From: Lumbricus terrestris
Taxonomy: Eukaryota > Annelida > Clitellata > Crassiclitellata > Lumbricidae
Assembly (NCBI GenBank): GCA_949752735.1
Contig: OX457038.1
Coordinates: 58,495,906 to 58,559,905 of the forward strand
DNA: 64,000 nucleotides
Direction: 5' to 3'
In this document: positions 32,241 to 43,901 of the stretch, piece after piece
How positions within the stretch are numbered: the stretch's first letter is position 1
How the letters are laid out: every line of letters starts with the position of its first letter
Translations under genes and position numbers: made by a program
Notes under the pieces: model-generated
Told to the model about the DNA's origin: nothing
The model's input: only the letters and a program-made list of their open reading frames with translations
Database searches by the model: none

Positions 32241-33561
32241 CAGGGCCGGATTTACATGTAAGCCAACTAAGCCCGTGCTTAGGGCCTCCGGAATTTGGGG
32301 GGCCTCCAAAAGTGAACTAAAGAAAAAACTCAGTGGCTTATAAATTATAACTTATAAATTATAAGCCACTGATTTTTTCTTTAGTTCACGATTGAATGGA
32401 TTGATTATAATCAATCATTTCATCTTACTTTTTTAATAGGAGTTGATGCGGCTAATGCGTAAGATCGAACACACTTGCTCTTAGTCTCAGTTCTTTAATA
32501 ATTATGTTGAACGCTTGCGTGAAGTTGCGTCTCATCGATATTTATATTTCGTCTGGTAAGAACCTGCGACAACCGATACATTATTTATTGTTTAATGCGG
32601 AAAGTGAGGAAAAACACGTTTTTTGAATGTTTGATCGATGGTAAAAGCATTCTGTGGTAAAAGTGCATTTTAGCGTATATAATTATTCGCCATTGCATGG
32701 GTGTCACGGTTTTCACCGTTTCAATGTTTATCAGATACAAGTCGAATTGACGAAAATAATTCTTGCAACATAGAGGTCGGATTCATAAAAATAATTTTTA
32801 CTCAAATAGAAATGAGATTTAGGCCTATAAACAATCTCGCTGAAAACCAAGTTGGATTCAAAAATAATAATTTCTAATTAAACAGAAGTGATATTTACGA
32901 AAAATAATTCCTCCTAAACAAAAGCTTCCAATCCAACTGGAGAAATGGTGAATTTAAGGAAATACTGTCCTCAAGATTTGTATGACATCATTGTCAGGGA
33001 CGGCATCAAAAGCGATTTTCCTAACCTTGAAGTGGTGCTTCGTATGTTTCTGAGTCTAATGGTAGGCCTAGCAAATTGCACTGTTCTCGCAGCTCAAGCG
33101 CATAAAAAAGCGAACTTCGCTCCACGATGCACCAGAATAAACTCGATCTGCTCATTGAGCCTGCTTTTCATCGAATGCAAACAACCATGCAAAATTCCTT
33201 TTGATGACATTATCGCAGATAATGCGATGCAGCAATGCAGGAAAAGTTGATGTAAAATTTCATTGTAATTTCTAGTAGGCTATGTAGCCTATAGCCTACC
33301 ATAAAAAACTGGAATAAAACTAGTGTATCAATAATATTGCAATTCGACTCGTTATAAAGACTGTAGCAGTAGTTGATCAAACATGGATCACTGGCGCAAT
33401 AGGCCTATGCATTAGGAATAAACTTAGATCTAGAAATGTGCATTTTGTCTGTTTTTATCCTTAAGTGGGGCCTCATAATTGAAATTGCTTAGGGCCTCAC
33501 CACAGTATAGATAACATCTGTTATCTATACTGTGGCCTCACTCTGTTCAAATCCGGCCCTG
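32241..33561 (+). mobile_element. hAT element with transposase remnant, 1,321 bp
   Basis: The ends CAGGGCCGGATTTACATGT and TTCAAATCCGGCCCTG are inverses over about 12 bases. The perfect duplication AGTACATA is at 32233-32240 and 33562-33569. It contains a hAT C-terminal remnant at 32945-33250. Confidence 0.92.
32945..33250 (+). pseudogene. hAT transposase C-terminal dimerisation remnant
   Basis: An open frame reads 'PQDLYDIIVRDGIKSDFPNL', 'VVLRMFLSLMVGLANC' and 'KIPFDDIIADNAMQQCRK'. This follows the hATC pattern (FPNL..ALR..L..PV..AS.ER...FDDLI..FA..KARK). The central ERSFSKLK-like box has decayed and no catalytic core is present. Confidence 0.75.
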
Positions 33562-33569
33562 AGTACATA

Positions 33570-34640
33570 CATGTAGCCTGTAGGCCTACATTTCAAGGTC
33601 ACACCAGAATGTGAATCTGAGGCGATAAGTGTCATTACACAGACAAATAGACAGATCGATAGACCTGGATTTCGTCTAGGCCACTTAATAAAATATAATA
33701 GAGACTGTCTCTACGAGCATTGACTCAGGCCTGATCGAATAGAATGTCGAGTTACGAATAATATTATTAGCCTACAGGCTAAAATCGCCGATGCAGAGTT
33801 TAATAATATATCTAGACCTTAGATCTGCTTTGGGGGAGGGGTTCAGGTCTCTGCGGAGGGCGGGGGAAAACGGCCCGTTTTGGGCGGACGACCATATATA
33901 TACTTCGTTTATTCAAGAAAAACTAAGTTGACACACCGCAACTTATTACATGAAACAAAACAAAAAGTATTTTAAAGAAGTAAATATATAGGCTGAAGAA
34001 ACGATTGTCCGCAGAATTCAGGCTGGAAGCAAGCGAAAGATCAAAGATAGATTAATTTCTAGTTCCTAGAGTTAACAGTACTTAACACTGCGAACTGTCT
34101 TAAAAAGAACACGAGAGATGAAATTAAAGTCATCTTTCCTAGGCAGTTCAAAGTCGTGTGGTCGCGAACGCAGAGCATGAGGCCTTTTAACAACAGGTGG
34201 AAATAGGTTTCGGAGTACATGATTTAAATTCCAGATGACACCGTGCATTTGTTCTGAACATTGCAAGACCTTTTAAAAAATTCTCACAAAATTTAAGAAA
34301 AACACACAAACACAAATTCCGGTACTTTCAAAACTGATGACCTTTTTTCCGGTGCTTTCAAAACTGATGACCTTTTTAGCACTGTGCCAAATTTTCCGTA
34401 AGGCCTAGGTCTACACATCAATGTTGCGCTGTCGAATTATTCTAACACGGCAATTTTGCATACCTAAATTTATCCGGAGTGGAAATGTTAATTACAAGTA
34501 GCGTTTTTCTGGGGGATGATACATATATATATATACATGTGAACACAGCTCAAGATACAGGTAGATACTTCTACAAGGCTACGCTCACGATAAAATTAAC
34601 CAATTAATGATTAAATGTATCGTTTGCAAATAAAAGCCTA
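33570..34640. other. Intergenic spacer upstream of the BAG3 gene
   Basis: It is AT-rich, with a 28-bp direct duplication (TTCCGGTRCTTTCAAAACTG type) at 34318-34375 and a short G-rich remnant at 33828-33890. I see no genes. Confidence 0.4.
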
Positions 34641-34695
34641 CTACACGCAGTGCAGTTTAATTATTTCTTCGCCGGATGCGGAAGCTGCATGAGTC

Positions 34696-34703
34696 GCCAT
34701 TTT
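34696..34703 (-). promoter_or_regulatory. YY1-like site (CGCCATTTT) near the probable BAG3 start
   Basis: GTCGCCATTTTC at about -120 from the ATG matches the reverse of the YY1 consensus, often found at transcription starts or 5' UTRs of animal genes. Inferred from sequence only. Confidence 0.35.
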
Positions 34704-34706
34704 CTT

Positions 34707-34733
34707 TTCTGGAATGGTCTGTGATTTCGCGAA
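34707..34733 (+). promoter_or_regulatory. Candidate heat-shock elements upstream of BAG3
   Basis: Two perfect TTCnnGAA inverted pairs, TTCTGGAA (34707-34714) and TTCGCGAA (34726-34733), lie 86-112 bp before the start codon. HSF1 binds arrays of nGAAn units. Vertebrate BAG3 is a known HSF1 target, so the location is meaningful, but a full three-unit array is not perfect here. Confidence 0.5.
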
Positions 34734-34818
34734 GGACGATCAATATTAACGATTTGTTAGTATTTACAGTTAATTCCGAAACTCAGAGAAAGTTTTAGGA
34801 ATCAGGCAGATAGCTGAA

Positions 34819-35004
34819 ATGAACCAATACCACCAATATAGCTCTCAACCGGTTGGATACGCCGATGGAGGCGGTTTTCAAGGTACTCCGCAACAGTTGC
34901 CGCCCGGTTGGGAAATGCACATTGACGGAGCCACTGGTTGGCCTTTTTTCGTCGACCACAACACAAAAATGACGACCTGGCAAGATCCGCGACAGAAGAC
35001 ATTC
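34819..35004 (+). CDS. BAG3: BAG3 co-chaperone, exon 1 (WW domain)
   Basis: Seen: ATG at 34819 and 62 codons to a GTAAGA donor at 35005, phase 0. Residues about 26-60 form a WW domain: '[20 protein letters not shown]' followed by '[12 protein letters not shown]', with both signature tryptophans and the final Pro. The GWPFFVDHN stretch is the hallmark of BAG3-type WW domains. Known: in BAG3 this domain binds PPxY proteins such as SYNPO2 and is used in chaperone-assisted selective autophagy. The start is the first ATG, in a context after a TATA-less upstream region with heat-shock-like sites. The unspliced frame stops shortly after the donor (35011-35013), which supports splicing to 38791. Confidence 0.92.
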
Positions 35005-35301
35005 GTAAGATAGAAATGTTTCTCTTCTTAATTTGTATCCGGAATCGGGGCGTACTAGGTGCGGCGATAGTGCCCGAAGCCAACCCCGAAACCCGAGTCC
35101 CTGAAAATGCTGAAAATACAAAGCCCGATTTCCTGAGAATACTTTAAAAGAAAAAGCTGCCGAACTCCCGAGAGCTATTAAGAATTAAATTAAAGTAGAC
35201 GTACTCGACACAATAGCCCTGTTAATGTTGTTAATAGCACTGTTCAGTGTTTAAAAAAATCAGTGGTTTGTGGTTCCATTTAGAAAATTGATTTCGGAGA
35301 T

Positions 35302-35761
35302 CCGGTGTCACGAAATAGAGTATCCCCCGTATTAATTGTATCCCCCCAAATTAAAAAAAGTCGAAAAAACAGCTTCCGTGTGTATTTTTCTTTGCAAATT
35401 GATTTTCATCTGCTTTGTTTTCAACATTGACAATAACAGGTATGTTTATCCCTACTAGATAATTTGTTTTGCCCTGTTTTTATAGCACTTAAAACATTTA
35501 AAACACTTAAAAACACTCAGAGTCACTAAATAAATTCGAGTTGCCTTTATCTGAGCATTGCTTAGGACACTTAAAACAATTAGAGTCACTTTAAATTTTG
35601 ATTACAGCATAAAAAAATTTATTATGCGCATTTTTCAAAAAAGGGGATAGAATGGTTTATCCCACCGGATAGTATAGACCGGTTAATTCCATCCGGGGGG
35701 ATAGATTAATTCATCCCCCCCGGATAGCTTTCAGGGGGGATACTCCGTTTCGTGTCACCGG
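35302..35761. mobile_element. 460-bp inverted-repeat element, copy 2
   Basis: This is an inverted copy of 24732-25187, from CCGGTGTCACGAAATAGAGT to TACTCCGTTTCGTGTCACCG. Internal sequence is nearly the same, which suggests recent spread. No clear target duplication. Confidence 0.75.
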
Positions 35762-36283
35762 CCGAAATTCCTTTTGGGGGATTCAGGTCGCATCCGATGG
35801 TGCCATGTCCCCCACACCAAAAACCTGTGACTGGAGTGGGTGGAAGAGTCATGGGTAGGAGCGAAACACATTTGTATGTTTCTGGGTACCAAGACACTTA
35901 AGACAGTGCCTTTCAAACACCTTTTAGAGATTTCTCTTCAATGGGGATATTTTTTTACCGCTCTCCCATTCCCTGCCAATCACCTTGGGGACGTAAATTT
36001 ACGATTTAATGACAGTGATAAATTGCATTATTAGTTCATTATCTTTGTGCTTTTGAGGTTACTTTTCCTAACTTTAATCTCACATTGCCTGTTTATCCAA
36101 ACTGCATTGTATGTAGCCATTGAAAGTAGTTTTGGAAATTAATGATGTGTACTGTTTTACTCCATTTGCCAAATTGTTACAATTGTTGGTCTGATGTTTA
36201 ATGTTTTTAGTGTCTGGTGCATGTGGTTGATTTGTACATTGTAGATTTATTCTTGTGAGCCTCTCATAATATTGACTTACAAT

Positions 36284-36644
36284 CAAGGCCATAGCCAAGA
36301 TTTGATTTCGGGGGTGTTTCTTCAGTTCTCCATCCGAAAAAGCCGATGACCTTCTTTTAGTCATTCGGCCGAAATCTTCAGAAAATGTCACCAATTTCCC
36401 GTCCGAAAAAAAACTGATGACATTTTTTAGTCATCAGCCTAATTTAATGTTTTTTCTGTTATGTGCCAGTGAATGCATTCTATAATTTCTATTATGTTAC
36501 ATTTTTCATTTCGGAGGAGGTGTTTTTCATGGTTTTATTTCATATTTTTTACATCATGTGCTAGTAATTGCATTATATTATTTTTTACATTTTCCATTTG
36601 GGTTTGTATTCAGGCACCCAAAACACCCCCTAGCTACGGCCTTG
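36284..36644. mobile_element. Short hAT element, 361 bp
   Basis: The ends CAAGGCCATAGCCAAG and CTAGCTACGGCCTTG are imperfect inverses. The duplication is CTTACAAT (36276-36283) versus CTTATAAT (36645-36652), one mismatch. It contains the AGTCATTCGGCCGAAAT module. Confidence 0.85.
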
Positions 36645-37369
36645 CTTATAATACATGTTTGGTGTCACCCCATTGGTTGCAAGTGTTCAATATGTTCGTT
36701 ATTTTCTGGATTATTATGTCACTAAGGGAATTTCTATAAAATCAACACATGTGTTACACTGACAGGCTGATATAGTGTGCCCAAATACCGATCATCATAC
36801 ACGTATTATCAGCACATGTGCTGTCAGTGACCATACACAGCTGTTGTCAAATGCTTGCTAAAAATAACCTTTCTTTTCAAATAAAAATTTCATTCTCTTT
36901 TGAAATGATTTTTTTCAACATCTGTTTTCTGTTATGGTTTTATAGTAGTTCTTATTATTTCAAAATGTGAGATTAGGCCTTTGCTGTTTCCTAAATGATT
37001 TTGAAAGGGATGACACTTTCTTTTGTGCTTGATGTAGAAAAATTAATTCAAGGATGACGTTATTATCTTAAATATATTTCTCAAAGTTTGTCCTTCCATT
37101 TGTTTGTATGTTCATGTGTCCGGATGTATTTTGACTCTTCATCCCAGAAAAGGCTCGGAAATGACAGAGTGTCGATTTACCAAAATTTTTGCAATTGATT
37201 CTTACCCAAATTTTAAGGTCAACATGACATTTTCAGCTCTCAATTCACTTTAAAATTTAAAACCCGAGATATTAGCGTTTTGATCAGATTTAATCACTCA
37301 TGTTGCCGCATTAGTAAAGAGTCGACAGTCCGCATAACGTCATTCTCACCCATTAATAATTTCCATAAA

Positions 37370-37643
37370 AATCCGGTTGACAAACCGAAACCAGTTACAG
37401 TGTACAATTATGCACAAGAACGCAAATCACAGAAATATTAATTATACTAACAGAACAGACAGTCTGCAATAATTGTATTAGGCCACAGTCAGCACACACC
37501 CAAGTCATGTTTGGCTTTTGGGGAAGCGGGGTTGGGGTGAAGGGTGGCGAAAACCCGAAATTTAGCGGTCAACGCTGGGTACCCCAGAGGAGTAGTGTTG
37601 AAAACCCTAAATTTCCCGGGCAACGCCGGGTCCCACATCTAGT
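37370..37643 (+). mobile_element. Helitron-like segment with hairpin and CTAGT end
   Basis: It ends TTTCCCGGGCAACGCCGGGT ... CTAGT (37639-37643), matching the terminus at 8641-8669. A near copy of the hairpin (GCGGTCAACGCTGGGTACC) lies just upstream at 37565-37583. Confidence 0.55.
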
Positions 37644-38790
37644 TGACATATAGAGCTGCATTTGGCTTCTAAGTGTATTATTTTGGCTCACTCCTTTATA
37701 TAAAACACCACTTGCGGCCCTCATGTTAAAACCATGACCCATAGTTAGAAAAATGTGGTAGCTACATAGTACATACCTGTACATTCTTGCACATGTATGC
37801 ATACAAATTACACACATACATATTTTTGATGCGATCTGACAAAATCAGGCTTATATCATTAAAAAAAACTAAAAAATTACATTTTGATTCCATATTAAGC
37901 AGTAGAAGTTTCCCTTTAAAACAAGCCCTGTTCTGATCAAATATCTTGATATTTGACAGAGTTATGAATATTTTACTGTCCGAAACTGCGATATTGCAGT
38001 TTTCGGGAAATGTGACGAAAAGGTGATGACCCTATTTATGTTTATTATACCTGCCTCTAAATTCCGCTTTTTATCACGGTCTGATAATGATTAGCATAAT
38101 TTATGTGACCTCCTTTAGTTAGCCCAAAGTCTCAGCTTTCAGAGGACACCAAATTGAATAGGGGTGAAAGGTTATATGACAGACGGCAATGATTTGAAAG
38201 TGCAATAAATGGTCCGATTTTGACACTTTAGAAAGGTACGACATTCACAAATAAAAATAATTTAAAATATTTCCAGACAGATTTTGGCTTTGATACTTGG
38301 CAAATAATTAGATGATACCGTGTGCTATATGAGAATGCAAAAAAGTAAAAATCGACCTCTGATCCCATTTTGCGACCATTATCTCAAAACGCTATTGTGC
38401 AACATAACCAGATTTTGTCAGATTGCATCAAATTTGCATACACACTGCTTGTGAGCTAGGTATACAGTAAGCTCACTAATCAATGTTGACCATTGATTTG
38501 AAGCATGAGCCGTATTTAATTCATTCATTATTGAGATTAGGTAACTTCTCAGAAACGCTCCAGAACCAACCACGGCGGAAAAGGACGGTTTTAAGGTTGC
38601 GATAAAATTTATGCATCTAAGTGAACCCTAGGTATAAAGTGTAAAGCCAAAGCATCTTGTGCATCAGTAAAACCATTTCGTTCACCTGTGATTTAGGTGC
38701 GGACATGCAACTTTTGTGCTCGATGTGTGCGGTTGAGTGCTGCATGGCATAATGTGGCTTTAGAACTGTGTGTTTGTGTGCTTGCTTCAG

Positions 38791-39948
38791 GTTCCTACAG
38801 ACAACGGCAATCAGTCACGTGTTGTCTACGAGATTCCTGTCATGAGAGAGTCATACGAAGAGCCGAGAAGAAGTAGTTTCACGTGGCAGCCACAGCCATC
38901 GCAATCGGCCCGTTCCTTCGCTCAGCCAGCTCCTGCTGCGGGAGCATCCTCATCTGTGCGGGATATTCCCGTATTTCGACATCCGACTGCAGGTAAACAA
39001 CCGCCACAGCAACAGCAGCAACAGCAGCCGCCCAGTTGGGGCTGGACAGGACCTTCTCAATCCGGTCCAGAACCGGTCTCTTCTACCTACTGCAGTACTG
39101 CAAATATCACTCCGACGTACGGAGGCAAGGGAAGTGGAAACCAAGGTGTCACGGAAATACCTGTGTTTGCAGTTGAATCAGATGTTGACGTGAATCCCAA
39201 TGATGCATCTATGTCGAGAACAACTGTTCTGCCTCCTCAGCAGCCAGGTGGGAATGCCGAAAGTCAGACGGGTGGAGGCGAGAGGGAGCAGTACTCTGAA
39301 GTGGATGGAGCTCCTGTCTGTCACGAGATCCCGGTCATAGTTCGTGACGTTCCCGTTGAAAGAGGGGCTTCTGTTGGAAACGAAGTTCCGCCGACTGGGT
39401 CCAGGGCAATTCCAGTGCGGGAAGTTCCGCTAGTGTGCGAACCGCCTGCGGAGGAGGAGGTGACGTCAGATGATCAGGTGGCGGCGTCTCGAGGTCGGGA
39501 GTCGTTAGAGTCCAAGTCAAGAGACTCCCCGGATGCTGGTCTGAAAGTCGAGCCACCGCGACGAGGGCGTTCGCCGTCACCTGCCCCTCCGAACACCACC
39601 CCACTTGAACAGATTGAGCTGATCTTGTCAGAGGCTGAGAAGCAGAAGATAGAAGTGGACAACTTTGCTGGTGCTAAACAAGACAAACACTACCTCATCA
39701 TCGAGGAGATGCTCACCCGGCTGCTGATAAAACTCGATCGAATCGACTCCGAAGGCAAAGAGGAGATTCGCAACGCACGGCGCCTCGGGGTGAAACAGGT
39801 CCAGGCGGCTCTTGACCTTCTCGAGTCAAAGGGAAAGGGAAAGGTGCAATCCGGAGAGGATCAACCAAAGAGTAACGATGATGCCAGTGGTCTCGACGCG
39901 GCTGCCGCTGTTAAGGAAATGACTCTGAACAGCGAAGTCCCTTGCTAA
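38791..39948 (+). CDS. BAG3: BAG3 co-chaperone, exon 2 (IPV motifs and BAG domain)
   Basis: Seen: a 1,158-nt terminal exon after acceptor CTTGCTTCAG (38790), in phase with exon 1, giving a 447-residue protein. It holds five Ile-Pro-Val motifs, in 'YEIPVMRES', 'RDIPVFRHP', 'TEIPVFAVES', 'HEIPVIVRD' and 'RAIPVREVP', plus a VPV. There is a poly-Gln run, a Pro-rich SPSPAPP segment and a BAG domain at residues about 337-409 with 'VDNFAGAKQDKHYLIIEEML' and 'EIRNARRLGVKQVQ'. Known: IPV motifs recruit small heat-shock proteins such as HSPB8, and the BAG helix bundle binds the HSP70 ATPase domain and promotes nucleotide release. Odd: vertebrate BAG3 has two IPV motifs and a longer C-terminal tail (575 residues in human). 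Here there are five, with a tail of only 38. Confidence 0.93.
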   Translation, partial: VPTDNGNQSRVVYEIPVMRESYEEPRRSSFTWQPQPSQSARSFAQPAPAAGASSSVRDIPVFRHPTAGKQPPQQQQQQQPPSWGWTGPSQSGPEPVSSTYCSTANITPTYGGKGSGNQGVTEIPVFAVESDVDVNPNDASMSRTTVLPPQQPGGNAESQTGGGEREQYSEVDGAPVCHEIPVIVRDVPVERGASVGNEVPPTGSRAIPVREVPLVCEPPAEEEVTSDDQVAASRGRESLESKSRDSPDAGLKVEPPRRGRSPSPAPPNTTPLEQIELILSEAEKQKIEVDNFAGAKQDKHYLIIEEMLTRLLIKLDRIDSEGKEEIRNARRLGVKQVQAALDLLESKGKGKVQSGEDQPKSNDDASGLDAAAAVKEMTLNSEVPC

Positions 39949-42900
39949 TTTGCTACACTAGTAGCGAATGCATTGCTGTCTTTATTTCGTGCTAATTATA
40001 TATCTATAGGAGATACGCGAATTGTTCACGATGTTGTTTGCTGATCGCTTTACAGCCGCATGAGTTTTTCCAGGTGGAAAGTTTTGGAGAGTTGGCACAT
40101 AATTTCTTGTGAATGGTTTTCAGAGGCATGCTAAGTTTGTAGTTGATTAATTACATTTCATCATTTTTATTTACTAATTAAAGTTTTGTGCTTTACACAC
40201 CATAATTTTATTTTTATCTGCAATCCTATACTCATTGTATTGGGTTTTTGCACTCAATTATCAAGGATTTGTTCAAATGGGCTTGATTATGACATTCTAT
40301 ATTTTAAGCAGATGTAGTGTTTTGTCATAATTTTTCAGTAACAGTAAAGGGCAATTGTCTGCATATCATGTGTAACGAAATCAGTTTAAGGCAGCTGAGA
40401 TAGATGAATTACTGTTTCTGCATCTGGGATATATACATGTGCTTGTTTTCAGTATGAAATTCACATCTTTTAAAAAACTATCTGAAATGTATTGAGCAAA
40501 GTTTTATTTTGATGTCAAGTTGAAATATTAACTTCAAAATATCTTATATATTACTTCGTGGTCCTTCAAGTCCTCATTAAGAAATGTAAATTCAGAAATT
40601 ATATATTATTCGATTTCGTATAAATGATTAATTAATTGATTGATTAATCATTCAAATTTGTAATTGATTAATTTCGGCTTTTTCGATTAATTACTGCTTG
40701 TATCATGATGTTGAATGACCCATTTCTGGGCTAAGAATATGGCAAGCAATGATAATGTGACATGTCTGAGTGAAAAATTAAGTGATCATTTTGCATTTAA
40801 TGTAAATTCTGATGGAAAGTTACAGATGGCGATAAAATTAATGGTATTCATTGTAATCAACAGTTTGCGTACTGTGGTTCAAACATTTCGCTGACTTATT
40901 GCCTGCAGCATGTCGAATGATTTCAGCTTTTTTTAGAAAGAAAAGTATTAGATAACTCAGTGACTATATTTTAAATAGTTTTTCACGTTTTACATAATAT
41001 ATACCAAGCGTTTACATAATATATATACCAAATTAATTGAATTGATTGATTATTAAAGTTATTTTGCAGGTTTATCGATTTTTTTAATTGGTACCAACCC
41101 AAGTATATTCATTACTTTGTGTAATGTTGTGCTGTATTTGGTGCATCTGTTGTGCAATTTAATATCCTTTAAAGTTGGTAAATTGCTTGAATATTGCTCT
41201 AGATAAATAATTCTGATGCATGTCCACTGGTCCAGCACTTGTTTGTTTTATCACTGTTTTGATGTGTTATCTAAATGGTAATTTGTATATTTCTTCAGAG
41301 CGCTGTTTGTAATTCGCTGGAAACTATTTTTGTGTCACTCCATCGAATATGCAGCTATAGTTTCATATTCAACAAGCTATTCTCTGTCTTTCACCTGCTC
41401 TACAGCGTAACGAGATTTTTGCACGTGATTAAAGGCTATTTAATTTTATATTTAAATAATGCCAGCGAACGGTCGATAAAACATGAAGTGCATCATTGTT
41501 GGTCTGTTATGTTTACTTTATGAAACCTGTGAACGATGGTTTTGAATAGTAGGAAAGTTCCTAGTGTTAGCTGTTATTCTTGTTAAGGAATGTCTTGTTA
41601 TTCAGCGACAGCATTCAGTACAACTGTGGCTTCAAAAGAATGCTTTTACAATTATATGATTGCAATGGAATTTCTTTGTAGCAGGCATCATTGTGTCATA
41701 AATAAATTCTGATGTTTTGGATTGTTACAATGCTGCTGCTTCTTCAGTTTAGCTTTGCAACTTGACCAGGTTGCAGCACAACTTCTGCATGATTTATAAA
41801 TGCCATGTCGACCAAAGAAGCGTTGAGAATATGAGATGTTGATTTTCCAGCTGTTAAGAGGTCCCCAATTAACTTATTCTAACTCTGCTTACTATTAAAA
41901 GTTGCAGATATGCTGTCAGTTTGCTTTGTGTTCTGTTTTGGATTGATTGCTCTCAAGTCCACTTTATGGACTGTAAACTTTTATTATATTTAACGTGCTT
42001 TGATCGTGATTGTAGAATTTGACCTTTCAAGCAATTTGTTTGCAATCTTTAATTTAACAATAAATGGTTTTAGTGCTGTGAATTTTTTATGTATCGAGAC
42101 ATTTACGCAGCGCCTTTAAAAACCTCTCTAGAACAATGCCTGCATGGATATCCCACTTTGATGCTTAGATAATTTAGATAAATAGAGACTGTGGGTTGAA
42201 CTGATTAGCACGAAAAGCTTATTTATTATTGCTTTTATGACTTTTAATATTTCCTGCAGACTGGATTTGCAATTGTTAAAATTCTATTGAGCTTTTGCAG
42301 GTTTTTTGGCTTCTTTTGGAATGGTAACTGTATCCCATGAGCACTTTATCTGCCATGTTTTAATATGTCGTTAACATCAATTATTGTAATGTGCAAAATG
42401 GATTAAAAGCCAGAATTGGTAACCTGTTTATGTGCTTCCATAGGATGGGAATTTGCTTTTTATTTTGGCCCTTTTATCAGATGAAGGCTTTTTTGCAATA
42501 TCCTGATATTCAGATGTGACATGGTTTCCAGGAAGTTCCCTTAAATGATGTCGTTAGTGTTTTGTAAATGGGTGAAGCCATTACTTTTCTGACAGATGGC
42601 CATCATTAACCATGGATGCTGCATAGAGCAGTCGCTTTTCTGTGTCTTCAAGATGTTTTATGACAACCTCTGAAACAATTATTGATGCTTGAATACTGAA
42701 TCTGATATGTAGATAGAAGTCTTTTCTCTACAGTGAAGGTCCCGATGAATACCATGCTCAACGGATGTGTTAACGGATGTGGGTCCGTTTAACTTAAAGG
42801 CAATGTGATAAATAGAAGTGAATTGGGACAGTGCTGCTCTCGTATCTTCCACTGAAACTATAATCTACTAAGATCTTAGGACTTTTATTTCTGTGTTGTG

Positions 42901-43480
42901 AGTGCTAATGGTGTACGTTACACCGCTAGTACTCATTAGTTTCGCTTCTTCATTTTAGTGCAGGCATTGTGATTGAAGTTTATGGTGGAAGGCCATTTGT
43001 GGCAATCCCTAAAGACCGAAACATCTCAGGGTGGTAATTGAATGGATGTGGCGACCCTGCCTGGGCTGTTTGTCTGGAGTTTGCATTTAACTGCGCAAGA
43101 AATTTCTTATAATGCTGTAAGTACGAGCCACAGAAAGGTTTATATGCTAGTGTAACAGGATCATGTTATAATGAAAATAGTGTTAAGGTTCTGGAAAGGC
43201 TAGAACTGCAGTTTTTGGGTGGGTTTAAAATTGCACGTAGACTGAATTAAAATACTCGTCTTTGATCTATTTAGTTGCATGCTGGTTCTATAGTGCAATG
43301 ATTGTTGGTTCAAGATTGATGAACAGACTCCGTGTAATGACCCTGTTCATACATTTCTAGTGCCTGAACTTTGTATGTATTCACATGGCCAGCAATGCTT
43401 TATATGAACATACATAATTATCAAGTGGATTTCGCAATGGCTTGATTTATGACTTGCCTCCTAAATTTACATAAAAATAG
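39949..43480 (+). other. Long AT-rich 3' region of BAG3, probable 3' UTR and downstream sequence
   Basis: About 3.5 kb without recognised transposons, unlike the rest of the window. AATAAA hexamers occur at 41701-41706 and 42059-42064. The absence of insertions suggests a constrained 3' UTR, but the poly(A) site cannot be fixed. Confidence 0.45.
41701..41706 (+). terminator. Candidate BAG3 polyadenylation signal AATAAA
   Basis: A canonical hexamer about 1.75 kb after the stop codon. A second is at 42059-42064. Confidence 0.35.
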
Positions 43481-43897
43481 CCATCGCAGCCACTTCTGTG
43501 AGCCATCGCAGCCACTTCTGTGAGCCATTGCAGCCACTTCTGTGAGCCATCGCAGCCACTTCTGTGAGCCATCGCAGCCACTTCTGTGAGCCATCGCAGC
43601 CACTTCTGTGAGCCATCGCAGCCACTTCTGTGAGCCATCGCAGCCACTTCTGTGAGCCATCGCAGCCACTTCTGTGAGCCATCGCAGCCACTTCTGTGAG
43701 CCATCGCAGCCACTTCTGTGAGCCATCGCAGCCACTTCTGTGAGCCATCGCAGCCACTTCTGTGAGCCATCGCAGCCACTTCTGTGAGCCATCGCAGCCA
43801 CTTCTGTGAGCCATCGCAGCCACTTCTGTGAGCCATCGCAGCCACTTCTGTGAGCCATCGCAGCCACTTCTGTGAGCCATCGCAGCCACTTCTGTGA
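43481..43897. repeat. 22-bp minisatellite, 19 copies
   Basis: The unit CCATCGCAGCCACTTCTGTG + AG is repeated 19 times and is almost perfect. One copy has CCATTG (43525). Because 22 is not a multiple of 3, all three - strand frames stay open and give long artificial frames with a 22-residue period. Confidence 0.98.
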
Positions 43898-43901
43898 CCT
43901 G

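Larger units (their letters stand above)
35005..38790 (+). other. BAG3 intron 1
   Basis: A phase-0 intron with GTAAGA donor and TTGCTTCAG acceptor. It contains the inverted-repeat element at 35302-35761, a hAT element at 36284-36644 and a Helitron-like end at 37370-37643. The remainder is AT-rich with no exon candidates. Confidence 0.75.

Noticed and set aside
43481..43897. CRISPR-like regular repeat array
   Set aside because: The 22-bp units are directly contiguous with no unique spacers, and the context is an animal genome. It is a minisatellite.
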